From: Coralliovum pocilloporae
GTDB lineage: Bacteria > Pseudomonadota > Alphaproteobacteria > Rhizobiales > Cohaesibacteraceae
Assembly (NCBI RefSeq): GCF_030845175.1
Contig: NZ_CP132542.1
Span: 2,763,501 to 2,827,500 of the forward strand
Direction: 5' to 3'
DNA length: 64,000 nucleotides
The position numbers were made by a program, and so were the translations under genes. Positions 16,032-25,360 of the stretch are shown here, piece by piece. A model generated the notes under the pieces. That model saw only the letters and a list, made by a program, of their open reading frames with translations. It did not search any database and was not told the DNA's origin. How positions within the stretch are numbered: the first letter of the stretch is position 1; each line of letters opens with the position of its first letter.

Positions 16032-17039
16032 CTATCCGTTCAGGAGCGCGTTCAGGCTATCCATGAGCGGATCTGCCACTTCGATCCCTTCTGTAGGGGT
16101 GACGGCGCGATAGGACTGACGCCGGGAACCGGGCAGGCGGACGCCATCCTGGCTCAATAGCTCGGCGAAGACAGCTTCAGCGTGATCAGCCCAGCCGTCC
16201 GGGTCGCCAAAACGGGCCGGATCAAGCGCAAGCATCAGCTCGCCACCCTGGGGCGGGCCCGCATCGCCGTTGTGGCGGGCTCCAGCTTCAAAGCTGGCGG
16301 CTTCCCCGATCAGCGGACCAACGAGCAGTTCGATCATCAGAGCAATTGCTGATCCCTTATAACCGCCAAAGGTCAGCATGCTGCCCTTCAGAACCTCGTT
16401 CGGATCGGTGGTCGGCTGGCCATCAGCCGTGATCCCCGTGCCAAGCGGAACAGTTTTGCCATCACGGGCGGCAATCTGCACATCTCCGCGGGCCATGGCG
16501 GCTGAGGCCTGGTCGAACACCATGGGCGGTTGTCCGGAGCGTGGCCAGGCAAAAGACATGGGATTGGTGCCAAAGAATGGCTTGTTGCCGCCTGCGGGAG
16601 CAACGGCTGGCGTATAGGCTGTAAAGGCGAAGCAGGCCAGGCCTTCCTCGGCGATGATCTCGGTTTCGCGCCAGAGGGCCGAGAAATGATGAACGCCCAC
16701 AAGAGCCAGAGCGGCGATGCCATTGGCACGGGCCGCCTCAACCAGAGCATCCTTGCCTGCGGTCTGTGCCAGAGGGGCAAAGCAGTTATGGCCATTCACC
16801 TGCACCACGCCCGGTGACAGCTTGCGGACCGTCGGCCTGGCCTTGCCATCGACAAGGCCGGATTTCAGAACATTGACATAGCCGGGAATGCGAAACAGCC
16901 CGTGCGAATGAGCATGATCACGTTCTGCAGCGATGACCGTGTCAGCCACAGCCTTTGCATTCTCGTCATCGCAGCCATACTTCTGCAGGATTGTCGTTGC
17001 GAGCTGGTGTGCCTCCTCCAGAGACATTTTATGAGGCAT
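16032..17039 (-). CDS. Malate/L-lactate-dehydrogenase-like oxidoreductase (Ldh family, DpkA-like)
   Basis: 335 residues of the LDH2/MDH2 family, which uses NAD(P)H with a non-Rossmann fold. Family signatures are ERDHAHSHGLFRIPGYV (around 45), GVHHFSALWRETEIIAEEGL, and NPMSFAWPRSG followed by VFDQASAAMARGDV. Members include malate, ureidoglycolate and delta1-piperideine-2-carboxylate reductases; the substrate is unresolved. I choose the ATG at 17039 behind AAAGG; the frame extends to a TTG at 17060. It is convergent with the nitronate monooxygenase gene. An amino-acid-linked imine reductase role would suit the catabolic neighbourhood, but this is inference. Confidence 0.85.
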   Translation of the reverse strand: MPHKMSLEEAHQLATTILQKYGCDDENAKAVADTVIAAERDHAHSHGLFRIPGYVNVLKSGLVDGKARPTVRKLSPGVVQVNGHNCFAPLAQTAGKDALVEAARANGIAALALVGVHHFSALWRETEIIAEEGLACFAFTAYTPAVAPAGGNKPFFGTNPMSFAWPRSGQPPMVFDQASAAMARGDVQIAARDGKTVPLGTGITADGQPTTDPNEVLKGSMLTFGGYKGSAIALMIELLVGPLIGEAASFEAGARHNGDAGPPQGGELMLALDPARFGDPDGWADHAEAVFAELLSQDGVRLPGSRRQSYRAVTPTEGIEVADPLMDSLNALLNG

Positions 17040-17238
17040 AGCAAGGCCTTTCTGTTGCAAGCCGAGGTGTCAATCGAGGGTGATTATTGAGGCCTCACCT
17101 GAGGATATGCAAGCCCGTTGGTTCAAGCGGGCGTTCTCTGAGTGCTTTGCGACAAAAACAGCCCATAAAGAGCGCAGATTTCTAACAGCACTAATAGTCT
17201 CTGGGATAAGGTGACAGGAAGAATCGATAAATGAGGCA

Positions 17239-18312
17239 ATGCTGATGCCGTGGATGACCTTTCAGAGAGACCTGCCGCCCAGACGGCTTGACTGTGCAAG
17301 CGCCTGGCAAGGCAGTACGCTTCAGGAGCAGCCGGACCTCTGGACGACGCATTTTTCCGAGGCTGACGTCTCTGAACTGGAACAGGCAGCAGAGCATTTC
17401 GAACGCTCCGGCAGGGATATAGCCAGTATCACCCGGGAATCGTTTCCGCTGCCTCATCTGGAGACACGGCTGGCGGATTTGAGAGAGACTCTGGTCGAGG
17501 GGCTCGGGTTTCACCTGTTTCGCGGGCTTCCGGTCGAAAGACTGTCCCGCCTCAGAACTGCAATTATCTTTTGCGGGTTGGGGGCCTATATCGGTTCGGC
17601 CAGATCCCAGAATGCCGCTGGTCATCTGCTTGGCCATGTGCGGGATACAGGAGCGGATGCAAAAGACCCGAAGACACGGATTTACCAGACCGCCGAGCGG
17701 CAGACATTCCATACGGATTCAGCCGATGTTGTCGGCCTTCTCTGCATAAACGAGGCCAGGGAAGGTGGCGATTCCCTGATTGTCAGCGTTGCCACCCTGT
17801 ACAATGAAATGATGCGGTGCCGACGCGAGCTTGTGCCTATTCTGTTTGATCCGATTGCCACAGACAGGCGGGGCGAAGTACCGGAAGGGGAAAAGCCATT
17901 CTTCGATATTCCGGTCCTGAACTGGCACGATGAGCACCTGACCGGTACCTATCAGAGACAATATATCGACAGTGCGCAGCGATTTGCTGAAGCGCCAAGA
18001 CTGTCGGAGGCGCAGATTCAGGCTCTGGACCTCTTTGATGACCTTGCCAATGATCCTGCCTTGCATCTGCGTATGAGACTGCAGCCGGGCGACATCCAGT
18101 TTGTCTATAATCATGCCCTGCTGCACGACCGCACCGGGTTCACAGACTGGCCGGAACCGGACAAGAGGCGTCATCTTCTGCGCCTGTGGTTGTCGGTGCC
18201 CGGAGACAGGCAATTGCCGGAGTGTTTCAGACAGCGTTTCGGCTCCATCGAGCCCGGTAACAGAGGCGGCATTATCACGCGGGAAACGCAGTTGTCAGTG
18301 CCACTGGACTGA
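17239..18312 (+). CDS. TauD/TfdA-family Fe(II)/2-oxoglutarate dioxygenase
   Basis: 357 residues. The facial triad is visible as His and Asp in QTFHTDSADVVGLL (around 160) and the distal His in NHALLHDRTGFTDWPE (around 295), followed by the 2-oxoglutarate-binding Arg in KRRHLLRLWLS. The start ATG follows GAGG. The gene stands alone in direction and is convergent with the B12-binding regulator two bases beyond its end. The substrate is unknown; the family hydroxylates taurine, carnitine-like betaines and many others. Confidence 0.88.
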   Translation: MLMPWMTFQRDLPPRRLDCASAWQGSTLQEQPDLWTTHFSEADVSELEQAAEHFERSGRDIASITRESFPLPHLETRLADLRETLVEGLGFHLFRGLPVERLSRLRTAIIFCGLGAYIGSARSQNAAGHLLGHVRDTGADAKDPKTRIYQTAERQTFHTDSADVVGLLCINEAREGGDSLIVSVATLYNEMMRCRRELVPILFDPIATDRRGEVPEGEKPFFDIPVLNWHDEHLTGTYQRQYIDSAQRFAEAPRLSEAQIQALDLFDDLANDPALHLRMRLQPGDIQFVYNHALLHDRTGFTDWPEPDKRRHLLRLWLSVPGDRQLPECFRQRFGSIEPGNRGGIITRETQLSVPLD

Positions 18313-18314
18313 CC

Positions 18315-19199
18315 TCATCGTAAGAGAACCAGTCGCTTGTGGAAGGGGTCAAAGCGATTGAACGTTACAATTCGGCTGTCGAAGTCAGCGTCCTTGAACG
18401 GAGCGTGCTTGCCGAACCCGACCCAGACCTGTGTGACCGGCTGCAGTTTTTTTGCCAGACTGTTGAGCGTTCCGGTAACTGCCGCCGGATCGGAACTGGT
18501 GATCAGGCTGACAACCAGCAGTTCTGCCTTGATGCGCTGGCAATGGGTCAGAAGTGCATCCCCGGGCATATTGGGTCCCAGATAGTGGCAATTGAAGCCT
18601 GAATTGGCTGCAATATGACAGGCCATCAGGGCTCCAAGCTCATGATGATCATCTGCCAGCGTTGTGAACAGGGCTACTGGTCCCGGATTGGTCCAGGACG
18701 GGGATGGCAGCACAGACATCAGACACTGTTTGATCACTGCCGTGAATGCATGCTCATCTCCGATATCCAGAGCATCGATGGACCAGCGGTCCCCGATAGT
18801 GCGGAGAATAGGGCTCAGAATGCGATCCGCCAGGTCATGGGGCGGGAGCAGGGTGATTGCGGAGCTGATGAGCTTGCCAAAGGCCTGCAGGTCGCTTCTG
18901 CCGACAGTCTCCTCCAGTTCGGTCAGAATTTTCTGTCGAAGATCCTGTGTGGCTGATACCGGGTTGGACGCACGAAGCGCATTCAGCTCGTCAGGGCTCA
19001 ACGCCGCAAGATGGCTGATTGTATGTCCTGATTTTAGAAGAGCAGCTATCAGCGTCAGCTTTTCGACATCCCCGTCCGAATAGGTCCGCCGCCCGCTATC
19101 CGTGCGCTCCGGGCGCAGGAGATCATATCGGCGTTCCCATGACCTGATCGTGTCAGGATTGACACCGGTCAGGTTGGATAAGGTTTTGATCGTATACAT
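18315..19199 (-). CDS. MerR-type regulator with B12-binding domain, CarH/LitR-like photoreceptor candidate
   Basis: 294 residues. A MerR helix-turn-helix (YTIKTLSNLTGVNPDTIRSWERRY, split at residue 20) occupies 1-70. A helical bundle with Trp139 and Glu149-His150 (motif W-x9-EH) follows, then a Rossmann-like cobalamin domain with DDHHELG (around 181-187, the D/ExHxxG ligand motif). W-x9-EH is the signature of adenosylcobalamin photoreceptors of the CarH type, which release DNA on illumination. The start at 19199 lies 25-30 bases from a well-spaced -10 element. No carotenoid genes are near. The stop is 2 bp from the convergent dioxygenase gene. Confidence 0.85.
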   Translation of the reverse strand: MYTIKTLSNLTGVNPDTIRSWERRYDLLRPERTDSGRRTYSDGDVEKLTLIAALLKSGHTISHLAALSPDELNALRASNPVSATQDLRQKILTELEETVGRSDLQAFGKLISSAITLLPPHDLADRILSPILRTIGDRWSIDALDIGDEHAFTAVIKQCLMSVLPSPSWTNPGPVALFTTLADDHHELGALMACHIAANSGFNCHYLGPNMPGDALLTHCQRIKAELLVVSLITSSDPAAVTGTLNSLAKKLQPVTQVWVGFGKHAPFKDADFDSRIVTFNRFDPFHKRLVLLR

Positions 19200-19209
19200 G
19201 ATGCCCGCA

Positions 19210-19257
19210 GTTGAACATGTTTTGCATAATATATTGCCTAGATAAAATGCGTTCAAC
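19210..19257 (-). promoter_or_regulatory. Promoter of the B12-binding regulator inside an inverted repeat
   Basis: On the minus strand TTGAAC (19251-19256) and TATATT (19228-19233) are separated by exactly 17 bp. GTTGAAC (19210-19216) and GTTCAAC (19251-19257) form a 7-bp inverted repeat that encloses the promoter, a plausible site for autorepression. Confidence 0.55.
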
Positions 19258-19392
19258 TAAGCAATTGACCGTATCATTTGCCGGATCGAGCACGATTCTC
19301 AATCGTTTTTTGCTGCGTTTTTCCCGGAGGGGAAAAGTCTGTAAGCGATATCGCACAGGTCAAGGTGGTGCAAGATATGTGCAATCTGTGGT

Positions 19393-19420
19393 AATTAACT
19401 TAAATTAAGTTGATTAACTT
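19393..19420. promoter_or_regulatory. AT-rich palindrome upstream of the chemoreceptor gene
   Basis: AACTTAAATTAAGTT (arms AACTTAA/TTAAGTT) at 19397-19411 is followed by a further TTAACTT. It lies about 120 bp before the MCP start in a 331-bp spacer that otherwise shows only the divergent promoter described at 19210-19257. Confidence 0.35.
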
Positions 19421-19530
19421 GTTTTATGATAAGAATTCCATCTGACCTAAGGACGAATGACAAATGCTGTTAACGATTGCAGCCGGACAATTGACACCGA
19501 TTGTACTTGTGTCCGTCGTTGGGGGTTGTG

Positions 19531-21546
19531 ATGATTGGCCAGTTTGAACGTCATGTCAGTATATCCGGCAAGATCCTGACCGTTGTCTGTCTGTGCATCA
19601 TGTTTGTCGTTGGGGTTGCGACCATAAGCATCTGGCAGATGAACAAAATCGGTAAGGAACTGGTCTCTATTGCGGAATCGGACATTCCGCTGACCGAGGT
19701 TCTCAGCCGGATCACCACGCATCAGCTCGAACAGGCCATCATGTTCGAGCGCGTCATGCGGCTCTATGGCGTCCAGTCTCCCGATAAAGCCAACAAGCTT
19801 GCCGAGGCCCGGTCTCGTTTCCTTGAGCTTGCGCACAAGGTTGATAAGGAGATCAAGCAGGGTGAAGAGGTTGCGGAAGCATCCATCGGCCGGGCCCATA
19901 CGGATGCGGAACGCAAGGAATTCAAGCATGTTCTGACCTCCCTGAAGCGGATTGAGATTGAACACAAGGCCTATGACGACCATGCCATGGAGATCATGAA
20001 GCTGGTCGATGAAGGACGCCTGGCGGAGGCGGAAGCCCGCATCGATTCCGTTCAGGCAGAAGAAGACAAGCTGGATCATGAGCTTGAAGAACTTCTGCAC
20101 GAGGTTGAAATGTTCACGCTCAATGCAGCCCGTACAGCAGAACTGCATGAGCAGCAGGCTATCGTTCTTCTGATTATCGTCTCCGTTGTGGCAACCGTGT
20201 TCGGCTTTGCCCTGTCGTGGTTCATAGCCCAAAGAACCATTTCACGACCCTTGAAGCAGATGACCAGCTCCATGAGGGGTCTTGCTGATGGCGACATGAA
20301 CGTCGCGCTGGATGAGCAGGACAGGAGGGATGAAGTTGGTGACATGAATGCGGCCTTGCGTGTTTTCCGCGACAACGCGGTCGCCCGTCGGACCCTTGAG
20401 CAGGGTGTCCGTCGTGAGCGTGACCTGGACAAGATGCGCCAGCAGAAAATGTCGGAACTGGTTGGTTCGTTCCGCTCCACAGTGTCGGAAATCCAGACCC
20501 AGTTGACAGATGAAACCACGTCCATGGCTGAAACGTCCAATGGCCTGGTGGTGATTGCTGATGAGGCTTCGCAGTCTGCCCAGACCGCACATAATGCGTC
20601 TGCCAACGCGTCCGAGAACGTGCAGACAGTCGCATCTGCCGCAGTGGAACTGTCTGCAGCCATTCAGGAAATCGGCAATCAGTCGGCACGGGCGACGGAG
20701 ATTACCGCCAAGGCCAGCGATGTTGCTGCCGAAACCGATGAAGATGTGTCTCGTCTGGCAGAAGTGGCTGACAAGATTGGTGAAGTGGTCGAGATGATCC
20801 GCGCTATCGCCGAGCAGACCAACCTTCTGGCATTGAATGCGACCATTGAGGCGGCTCGGGCCGGCGAAGCAGGCAAGGGCTTTGCCGTTGTCGCAGCCGA
20901 GGTGAAGGAACTCTCAACACAGACCGCGCGGGCAACTGATGAAATCGCCTCCCAGATTGGCGATATTCAGACATCAACCAAATCGGCTGTGACATCCATT
21001 CAGTCTATTGCCAAGCACATTGTCTCTGTGACCGAGGTCACCAATGCCATTGCGGCTGCGGTTGAAGAGCAGTCAGCAGCCACATCCGAAATATCCCAGA
21101 GTATTTCACGTGCTGCTGACGGCAGTACATCGGCGGCTGAGAACGTCACCATCGTCTCAAGTGCCATCGATCAGACCCGAGCACAATCCTCAACAGTGGG
21201 CCAGACAGCCGAGCTCTTGACCGGCGTCGCATCCACTCTGAACCACTCGGTGAATTCTTTCCTGGAAGACGTCATTCAGGATGTGACAGACCGTCGGGAA
21301 AATGCGCGTGAGCTGGCCCATGAGGAAATCCGGATTCTCAAGAATGGTGACAGCCGGATGGCCTATATGAGCGATATCAGCGCCACCGGTATGAAAATCT
21401 CAGGTGCGACAGGTCTGAAGAACAATGAAACGCTGGAGATCAAGACCGAAGCCGGGCACTGCAAAGTCAAGGTGGTCTGGGTCAAGGATGACATGGCCGG
21501 GGTCAGTATTGTTGAAGACATGCGCATCGCCCGGTCTGCTGCATAG
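19531..21546 (+). CDS. Methyl-accepting chemotaxis protein with C-terminal PilZ domain
   Basis: About 671 residues. In order: transmembrane helix 1 (residues 15-35), a helical periplasmic sensor (4HB-like), transmembrane helix 2 (about 208-232), HAMP ([19 protein letters not shown]), the MCP signalling hairpin with its conserved tip [20 protein letters not shown] (about 423-442), and a PilZ domain from about 585. The PilZ motifs are complete: R-E-N-A-R (RxxxR) and DISATG (DxSxxG). It should bind cyclic di-GMP and couple it to chemotaxis signalling, as reported for a few alphaproteobacterial receptors. The start is ATG behind GGGGG; an upstream Met at 19501 is less likely. Confidence 0.93.
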   Translation: MIGQFERHVSISGKILTVVCLCIMFVVGVATISIWQMNKIGKELVSIAESDIPLTEVLSRITTHQLEQAIMFERVMRLYGVQSPDKANKLAEARSRFLELAHKVDKEIKQGEEVAEASIGRAHTDAERKEFKHVLTSLKRIEIEHKAYDDHAMEIMKLVDEGRLAEAEARIDSVQAEEDKLDHELEELLHEVEMFTLNAARTAELHEQQAIVLLIIVSVVATVFGFALSWFIAQRTISRPLKQMTSSMRGLADGDMNVALDEQDRRDEVGDMNAALRVFRDNAVARRTLEQGVRRERDLDKMRQQKMSELVGSFRSTVSEIQTQLTDETTSMAETSNGLVVIADEASQSAQTAHNASANASENVQTVASAAVELSAAIQEIGNQSARATEITAKASDVAAETDEDVSRLAEVADKIGEVVEMIRAIAEQTNLLALNATIEAARAGEAGKGFAVVAAEVKELSTQTARATDEIASQIGDIQTSTKSAVTSIQSIAKHIVSVTEVTNAIAAAVEEQSAATSEISQSISRAADGSTSAAENVTIVSSAIDQTRAQSSTVGQTAELLTGVASTLNHSVNSFLEDVIQDVTDRRENARELAHEEIRILKNGDSRMAYMSDISATGMKISGATGLKNNETLEIKTEAGHCKVKVVWVKDDMAGVSIVEDMRIARSAA

Positions 21547-21571
21547 CAGGCTGTAAAAGAGGCATGGGGCA

Positions 21572-21595
21572 GGCGAAGTCGGTGATGGCTTCGCC
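21572..21595 (+). terminator. Possible terminator after the chemoreceptor gene
   Basis: GGCGAAG and CTTCGCC form a 7-bp stem 25 bp after the stop, followed by CGTTC rather than a T-run. The rest of 21596-21880 shows no gene; it is the leader of the ferredoxin-NADP reductase gene. Confidence 0.4.
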
Positions 21596-21880
21596 CGTTC
21601 TGCAGGTGTTTCAGGCATGCGTCGATAGGGCGCGGGAAAAGCCGACTATAGTCGTGTATAAATCGGCTCCAAGACCAGTGAGAATTCCCGCAAAACAAGG
21701 CAAGGCGCGGCAGAGTCGAACCGGTTTCTCAGGAAACGCCATGCGAGGAAATGGCATTCTCTGTTTGCCCGGCAATTTGAAATCGCATCGCTTGCAATCT
21801 GTCGCCGGGAGACAAATATTGGGCTCAACTGATGAGAGCCTCTGCTGACGACCCGCATCAAGGGCGAAAAGGGGCATAAA

Positions 21881-22717
21881 GTGAAGGACAATGAACCGAT
21901 GAGCGCGATGCCTGCTGAAGCCGAATCCGTCACGGCATTTCCAATTCCGGCCAATGTTTATGCTGAGACAGTCGTGTCTGTTGAGCATTACACGGATCGT
22001 CTTTTCAAATTCCGCATCACCCGCCCGCAGAGCTTCCGCTTCCGCTCTGGCGAGTTTGTCATGATTGGCCTGCCGAATGCTGAAAAGCCGGTGTTCCGCG
22101 CCTATTCCATTGCCAGCCCGTCCTGGGATGAGGAACTGGAGTTCTTCTCCATCAAGGTTGAAAATGGTCCGCTCACCGAGCACCTGCAGAAAATCAAGCC
22201 GGGCGACACGATTCTTCTGAAGAAGAAAGCAACCGGAACCCTGGTTCTTGATGCTCTGCTGCCAGGCAAGCGCCTCTACATGTTCTCTACCGGTACCGGT
22301 GTTGCTCCATTCGCAAGTCTTGTGCGTGATCCGGAGACCTATGAGAAGTTTGACGAGATCATTCTGACCCATACCTGCCGCACGGTGGATGAGCTGACCT
22401 ATTCCAAAAACCTGGTCGACGATCTGAAAAACGATCCGCTGATCGGTGAGCTGGTCGAAGGCAAGCTGTTCTACTATCCGACCACAACGCGGGAAGAGTC
22501 GCCCACCATGGGCCGGATTACCAATCTGATGCGTGATGGCACGGTTTCCCGTGACCTCAACGTGCCGCAGCTTAATCCGGAAACGGACCGTGCGATGATC
22601 TGCGGGTCCATGAACATGCTGAAAGACGTGAAAGAGGTCTGCGAAGAGTTTGGCCTTGATGAAGGGGCGAATAACCGTCCGTCCACATTCGTCGTAGAGC
22701 GTGCCTTCGTGGATTGA
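21881..22717 (+). CDS. fpr: Ferredoxin--NADP+ reductase
   Basis: 278 residues, bacterial subclass FNR. The FAD-binding RAYSIASPSWDEELEFFSIKV region is split around residue 75, with FSTGTGVAPFASLVRDPETY (NADP pyrophosphate loop, around 140), MICGSMNMLKD (around 240) and the short C-terminal tail VVERAFVD typical of proteobacterial Fpr. It moves electrons between NADPH and ferredoxin or flavodoxin and is often tied to oxidative stress. The GTG start follows GGGG; an ATG at 21899 is an alternative that would remove six residues. It has its own terminator. Confidence 0.95.
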   Translation: MKDNEPMSAMPAEAESVTAFPIPANVYAETVVSVEHYTDRLFKFRITRPQSFRFRSGEFVMIGLPNAEKPVFRAYSIASPSWDEELEFFSIKVENGPLTEHLQKIKPGDTILLKKKATGTLVLDALLPGKRLYMFSTGTGVAPFASLVRDPETYEKFDEIILTHTCRTVDELTYSKNLVDDLKNDPLIGELVEGKLFYYPTTTREESPTMGRITNLMRDGTVSRDLNVPQLNPETDRAMICGSMNMLKDVKEVCEEFGLDEGANNRPSTFVVERAFVD

Positions 22718-22744
22718 TCCGGACCGACACAGTTTGAATACCAG

Positions 22745-22774
22745 AAAGCCGGGGCATTGTGCTCCGGCTTTTTT
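22745..22774 (+). terminator. Intrinsic terminator of fpr
   Basis: AAAGCCGG and CCGGCTTT pair around GGCATTGTGCT and are followed by TTTTT, 28 bp after the fpr stop. Confidence 0.92.
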
Positions 22775-22871
22775 CGTCTCTTGAACTTGGCGTCTATCAG
22801 GCGTAGCGTCGGTCTCTTGCGCAGCCGAAGGGTGAGGCGCAGCAGACAACTATTCTATATCGAGAGACTGT

Positions 22872-24302
22872 ATGGCACCGGTTTCAACACAACCTGCCGA
22901 TAGCTGGTTTCGGCATGTAAAGTCGACGCTTGCCCTGGGCATTCCGCTGGTTGGCTCGCATCTGGCGCAGATGCTGACCAACACGACGGATATTGTCATG
23001 GTGGGCTGGTACGGTGTTGATGAACTGGCCGCTGTGGTGCTTGCGACCTCCGTCTTTTTCACCGTTTTCATTGTTGGATCGGGCTTCGCATTTGCGGTTT
23101 TGCCCACAGTTGCCAATGCCGTAGGGGCGAATGATGAGACCTCTGTACGGCGTGCCGTGCGCATGGGGTTCTGGCTTTCGATGATCTATTGCGCGCTGGT
23201 GATGCCGCCGCTCTGGTTTGTCGAGTCGATCCTCAATCTGCTCGGCCAGGAGCCGCGTATTTCGGCCATGGCACAGGACTATATGCGGATTGCCCAATGG
23301 TCGATGATTCCCGCCCTGCTGATCATGGTGCTGAAGTCTTATCTCTCCGCTCTTGAGCGGGCGCAGATCGTACTCTGGGCCACTGTGGCCGGTGCTGTTG
23401 CCAATGGGCTGGCCAACTATGCCTTTATCTTCGGCAACTGGGGTGCTCCGGAAATGGGCTTGCGCGGTGCAGCTGTGGCCACATTGATCACGACCAGCCT
23501 TAGCTTTCTGATGCTGTGGCTCTATGCTGCCAGACATCCGGTATTGCAGAAATACGATCTGTTCCGGCGCCTCTGGCGGTCTGACTGGCCAGCCTTCCGC
23601 GAAATCTACAAACTGGGCTGGCCCATCGGGTTGACGCTGCTGGCCGAAACGGGGCTGTTTGCTGCGGCCTCCCTGATGATGGGCTGGATCGGTGTGCGCG
23701 AGCTTGCGGCCCATGGCATCGTGCTGCAGATCGCATCCATTGCGTTTATGATTCCGCTTGGCTTGTCCAACGTGGCCACAATCCGCGCCGGGCATGCGCT
23801 CGGGCGGCGGGATATCCCCAATCTCGTGCGTGGCTCATGGGTTGTCGGCGCTGTCGGCCTGTCCATTGCACTCTGCTCGCTCAGTCTGTTCCTGTTGATC
23901 CCTGAGACGCTGATCGGCCTGTTTCTGGACAAGGCCGACCCGGAAGCGCCAGCCATTGTGGCATACGGTCTGGTGCTGATCCTGGCTGCTGCTGCGTTCC
24001 AGATTGTTGACAGCATGCAGGTCATCACGCTCGGGCTTCTGCGCGGCATAAAGGATACCTCAGTCCCCATGGCGCTGGCTGTGGTCTCCTACTGGATGAT
24101 CGGCATACCGGTCGCCTATGTCTTTGCCTTCAAGCAGGATTATGGTGGTGTTGGAATCTGGAGTGGTCTGGTCGTCGGCCTGACCATTGCAGCTCTGACC
24201 ATGCTGGCCCGCTATGTCTGGCAGATCCGCACTCTGGTTGATGCGCAATCGAGATCGGGCGAACTGCCGGACCGGACTCCATCAGGCATCGCTACGTCTT
24301 AA
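22872..24302 (+). CDS. MATE-family multidrug efflux protein (NorM-like)
   Basis: 476 residues with about twelve hydrophobic segments in two homologous halves. The family's first-helix pattern PLVGSHLAQMLTNTTDIVMVG is near residue 25, and LGQEPRISAMAQDYMRI and the second-half AHGIVLQIASIAFMIPLGLSNVATIRAG are both recognisable. It would export cationic drugs or metabolites in exchange for Na+ or H+. It stands as a single gene between the fpr terminator and a repeat-rich spacer. Confidence 0.93.
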   Translation: MAPVSTQPADSWFRHVKSTLALGIPLVGSHLAQMLTNTTDIVMVGWYGVDELAAVVLATSVFFTVFIVGSGFAFAVLPTVANAVGANDETSVRRAVRMGFWLSMIYCALVMPPLWFVESILNLLGQEPRISAMAQDYMRIAQWSMIPALLIMVLKSYLSALERAQIVLWATVAGAVANGLANYAFIFGNWGAPEMGLRGAAVATLITTSLSFLMLWLYAARHPVLQKYDLFRRLWRSDWPAFREIYKLGWPIGLTLLAETGLFAAASLMMGWIGVRELAAHGIVLQIASIAFMIPLGLSNVATIRAGHALGRRDIPNLVRGSWVVGAVGLSIALCSLSLFLLIPETLIGLFLDKADPEAPAIVAYGLVLILAAAAFQIVDSMQVITLGLLRGIKDTSVPMALAVVSYWMIGIPVAYVFAFKQDYGGVGIWSGLVVGLTIAALTMLARYVWQIRTLVDAQSRSGELPDRTPSGIATS

Positions 24303-24348
24303 ACCACCAGACCTTTAGTCTGGCTTGGCAGTGGTGCTTGATGAGTTT

Positions 24349-24506
24349 GTTTCTGCGCGAGCTTTTATCTGAAAAGTCTATCAATTTTTCAGAAGCGCGT
24401 TCTAGAGCATTTTGCGATGAACAGGATTCATGCGCATGCTCTATGTCTTTGATGACACGAGTTGTTTGTCGCCAAACCGGTTCCCACTTTGGCGCAACAC
24501 GCTCTA
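24349..24506. repeat. Composite rhizobial palindromic element
   Basis: The first part (GTTTCTGCGCGAGCTTTTAT..., with arms CTGAAAAGTCT / TTTTTCAGAAG) matches 3877-3914. The second part runs from TCTAGAGCATTTTGCGATGA to GGCGCAACACGCTCTA, with an inner AAACCGGTTCCCACTTT block, the classic form of Hyphomicrobiales intergenic palindromes. The element ends at the IS insertion point. Before the insertion it would have followed directly on the stop codon of the Old Yellow Enzyme gene. Confidence 0.7.
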
Positions 24507-24520
24507 GGCTGAATCGACAT

Positions 24521-24928
24521 TCATCTCATCCATAGTATTGCAGCTGCGATTTGGACGAAACTGAGGAAGTATATGGCCCTTCGGTCGAAGCGTGTTGCGA
24601 TACGTCGGAAGTGCTTGAGCTTGTTGAAGCATCGCTCCACCGTATTACGGACTTTATAAGCTTCGAAGTCGTAGGGGATGCGATGTTTTCGTGTCGGGTT
24701 AGACGGGATCACCGGCTCAGCCCGCATTGCGCGGATCAAAGCACGGATCGCATTGGAATCATAGGCTTTGTCCGCCAGCACACGCTTCGGTGTCAGGCCG
24801 TCCAGAAGATCAGGTGCAATCGGTGCATCTCCACGCTGGCCTGGCGTCAGGATGATACGCAGAGGACGGCCAAGAGCATCCGTCGCGAGGTGGATCTTTG
24901 TCGTCAGACCACCTCGGGAATGCCCCAA
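24521..24928 (-). CDS. IS5-family transposase, orfB (C-terminal half)
   Basis: 135 residues by the TTG at 24928, but probably made as a fusion with orfA by -1 frameshifting. It carries the second catalytic Asp in RVLADKAYDSNA and the Glu in VRNTVERCFNKLKHFRRIATRFDR (the IS5 Y-R-E-K type signature). In the same frame upstream the codons read GDQALGHSRGGLTTKIH, the usual join in IS427-type transposases. The frame is intact up to ILWMR, so the element may still be active. Confidence 0.88.
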   Translation of the reverse strand: MGHSRGGLTTKIHLATDALGRPLRIILTPGQRGDAPIAPDLLDGLTPKRVLADKAYDSNAIRALIRAMRAEPVIPSNPTRKHRIPYDFEAYKVRNTVERCFNKLKHFRRIATRFDRRAIYFLSFVQIAAAILWMR

Positions 24929-25281
24929 AGCCTGGTCCCCCCTTTTGAGCCCTTGCCTGTCGCCGCCTGTTGATGCGCGCGCACAAGGCTGCTGTCGAGC
25001 GAGACGTAGCTGTTATCAGGGTCCTTGATCAGATGCTCGAACACCCGTTCCCACACGCCCGCCTCGGCCCAGCGAGTGAAGCGTTTATGCACTGTCTTCC
25101 ATTTGCCGTAGCGTTCAGGAAGATCATGCCAGTGCGCCCCGGATCGTAGAACCCACAAAACACCGTTTACGAACAGCTGGTTATCTCTGCCGCTACGTCC
25201 TGGATCTCCAGGCTTGCCCGGCAAAACCCCTTCAATCTTACGCCATTGCGAAACCGTCAATTCATAGCGCTTGGGCATCAA
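24904..25281 (-). CDS. IS5-family transposase, orfA (N-terminal half)
   Basis: 125 residues with the DUF4096-type DNA-binding region (LTVSQWRKIEGVLPGKPGDPGR, split at residue 20; VNGVLWVLRSGAHWHDLPERYG) and the first catalytic Asp in YVSLDSSLVRAH. The frame runs through A4G6 (complement of 24937-24946), a slippery run where a -1 shift would enter orfB, and ends at VV-stop. It is codirectional with and overlaps orfB by 25 bp. Confidence 0.88.
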   Translation of the reverse strand: MMPKRYELTVSQWRKIEGVLPGKPGDPGRSGRDNQLFVNGVLWVLRSGAHWHDLPERYGKWKTVHKRFTRWAEAGVWERVFEHLIKDPDNSYVSLDSSLVRAHQQAATGKGSKGGTRLWGIPEVV

Positions 25282-25360
25282 AGCATCTCCAGTTCATCGA
25301 ATCTGGAAACCTATGAATCACATCTGTACCCAACTTGGGAAGACTGAATGTCGATTGAAC

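Noticed and set aside
19447-20232. A 261-residue minus-strand frame over the chemoreceptor
   Set aside because: It is antisense to a gene with clear HAMP/MCP/PilZ domains, and no domain was recognised in the frame.
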